NCBI RefSeq assembly: GCF_007970805.1
Contig: NZ_CP042433.1
Coordinates: 2,046,001-2,110,000 of the forward strand
DNA length: 64,000 nucleotides
Reading direction: 5' to 3'
From: Flavisolibacter ginsenosidimutans
GTDB lineage: Bacteria > Bacteroidota > Bacteroidia > Chitinophagales > Chitinophagaceae
Shown here: piece after piece, positions 63,321-64,000 of the stretch
How the letters are laid out: the number at the start of each line of letters is the position of its first letter
How positions within the stretch are numbered: the stretch's first letter is position 1
Position numbers and translations under genes: made by a program
The notes under the pieces: generated by a model
The model's database searches: none
Told to the model about the DNA's origin: nothing
Seen by the model: the letters and a program-made list of their open reading frames with translations, nothing else

Positions 63321-64000
63321 ATGCAAGTTATCTTAGGCGGGGGCGGCGCCATCGGCACTGAATTAGCCAAGGCATTAAAAACATACAACACGACCATCCG
63401 TATCGTCAGCCGTACGCCGAAAAAAGTTAATGAAGAAGATGCAATTTTTGCCGCGGACCTTACCGATGAAACAGCCGTTAACAAAGCGGTAGAAGGCGCG
63501 GACGTTGTTTACCTCGTTGCCGGTCTGCCGTACAAATTGAAGGTCTGGCAAACACAATGGCCGCAAATCGTTCGCAACGTTATTCGCGCCTGCGAACAAC
63601 AAAAGGCAAAGCTTGTTTTCTTCGACAACATTTACCTCTACGGGCAAGAAAGCATTGGTCATCTCACTGAAGACGCTCCCGTTGATCCACCGAGCAAAAA
63701 GGGAAAAGTTCGGGCGCAGATTGCCCAACTGATTTTTGAGGAAGTAAAGGCCGGAAGGTTAACGGCCATGATTGTCCGCGCGGCTGATTTTTACGGTCCC
63801 GGCATAAACACAAGCGTATTGCAGGAAACCGTTTACAAAAATTTCAGGAAAGGCAAAGCGGCTTTCTGGATGGGCGACCGCTCTAAAATTCATTCGTTTA
63901 CGTATACACCCGATGCGGCCAGGGCCACTGCTTTACTGGGCAACACGCCGGATGCTTACAACCAGGTTTGGCACCTGCCAACCAGTGATGAAAAGTTTAC
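63321..64000 (+). CDS. NAD-dependent epimerase/dehydratase family protein, N-terminal part (runs off the window)
   Basis: The frame is open from ATG 63321 to the window edge (226 codons). The Rossmann motif VILGGGGAIGTELAKAL (3-19) is followed by the NAD-fold features ADLTDETAV and FFDNIYLYGQE. The product looks like an atypical short-chain/extended epimerase that binds NAD(P). It starts 10 nt after the esterase stop, so the two may be co-transcribed. The C-terminus is outside the window. Confidence 0.85.
   Translation, partial: MQVILGGGGAIGTELAKALKTYNTTIRIVSRTPKKVNEEDAIFAADLTDETAVNKAVEGADVVYLVAGLPYKLKVWQTQWPQIVRNVIRACEQQKAKLVFFDNIYLYGQESIGHLTEDAPVDPPSKKGKVRAQIAQLIFEEVKAGRLTAMIVRAADFYGPGINTSVLQETVYKNFRKGKAAFWMGDRSKIHSFTYTPDAARATALLGNTPDAYNQVWHLPTSDEKF

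Overview
The window reads as a chromosomal segment of a Bacteroidota bacterium, most likely family Chitinophagaceae. The evidence is: two exact Bacteroidota-type promoters (TTTG, 20 nt, TATTTTTG), almost no Shine-Dalgarno sequences, a fused aspartokinase/homoserine dehydrogenase beside thrB and thrC, Bacteroidota-type proteins (DUF2911, short LeuA, fused HisB), and intergenic DNA full of short repeats. No rRNA, phage or plasmid genes are visible. This assignment is inferred from protein style, not from a search.

Layout. 1-239: start of ppc (minus strand, cut by the window edge). 500-5327: thrABC behind a 12-codon Thr/Ile-rich leader peptide. 5381-17542 (minus): branched-chain amino acid operon leuA-leuC-leuD-leuB-ilvE-ilvD-ilvB-ilvN-ilvC-ilvA. 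17704-20917: a helical-repeat protein, guanine deaminase and an old yellow enzyme. 20931-33617 (minus): a phospho-signalling and cell-wall cluster (FHA-like protein, 32-aa membrane microprotein, PP2C phosphatase, fused SEDS-PBP, FHA protein, two paralogous Ser/Thr kinases, lipoprotein), interrupted by an AT-rich cassette-like insert. 33699-34107: a decayed ParE-type toxin-antitoxin pair. 34221-42726: trehalose/maltodextrin genes glgX, treZ and a treY-malQ fusion. 43118-49701: DUF2130 protein, phosphopantetheinyl transferase, dcd, secreted proteins, tRNA-Gln and a DUF2252 protein. 49746-52055 (minus): molybdopterin oxidoreductase, cytochrome b and DUF1223. 52208-57722: CPBP protein, TreS-maltokinase fusion and an amidohydrolase. 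57791-62404 (minus): hisG-hisD-hisC-hisB with a complete His attenuator. 62477-64000: esterase and a partial epimerase.

How the genes work together. Aspartate goes to threonine (thrABC), threonine goes to 2-oxobutyrate (ilvA), and ilvBN, ilvC, ilvD, ilvE and leuABCD complete isoleucine, valine and leucine. Two of the amino-acid operons (thr and his) carry peptide-based attenuators. The kinase/phosphatase/FHA cluster around a one-piece SEDS-transpeptidase resembles the actinobacterial pstP-rodA-pbpA-pknA-pknB locus in logic and suggests Ser/Thr-phosphorylation control of peptidoglycan synthesis in a Bacteroidota lineage. GlgX, TreZ, TreY-MalQ and TreS-Mak link glycogen/maltodextrin to trehalose. 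A repeat of about 62 bp occurs six times, twice directly upstream of start codons inside operons.
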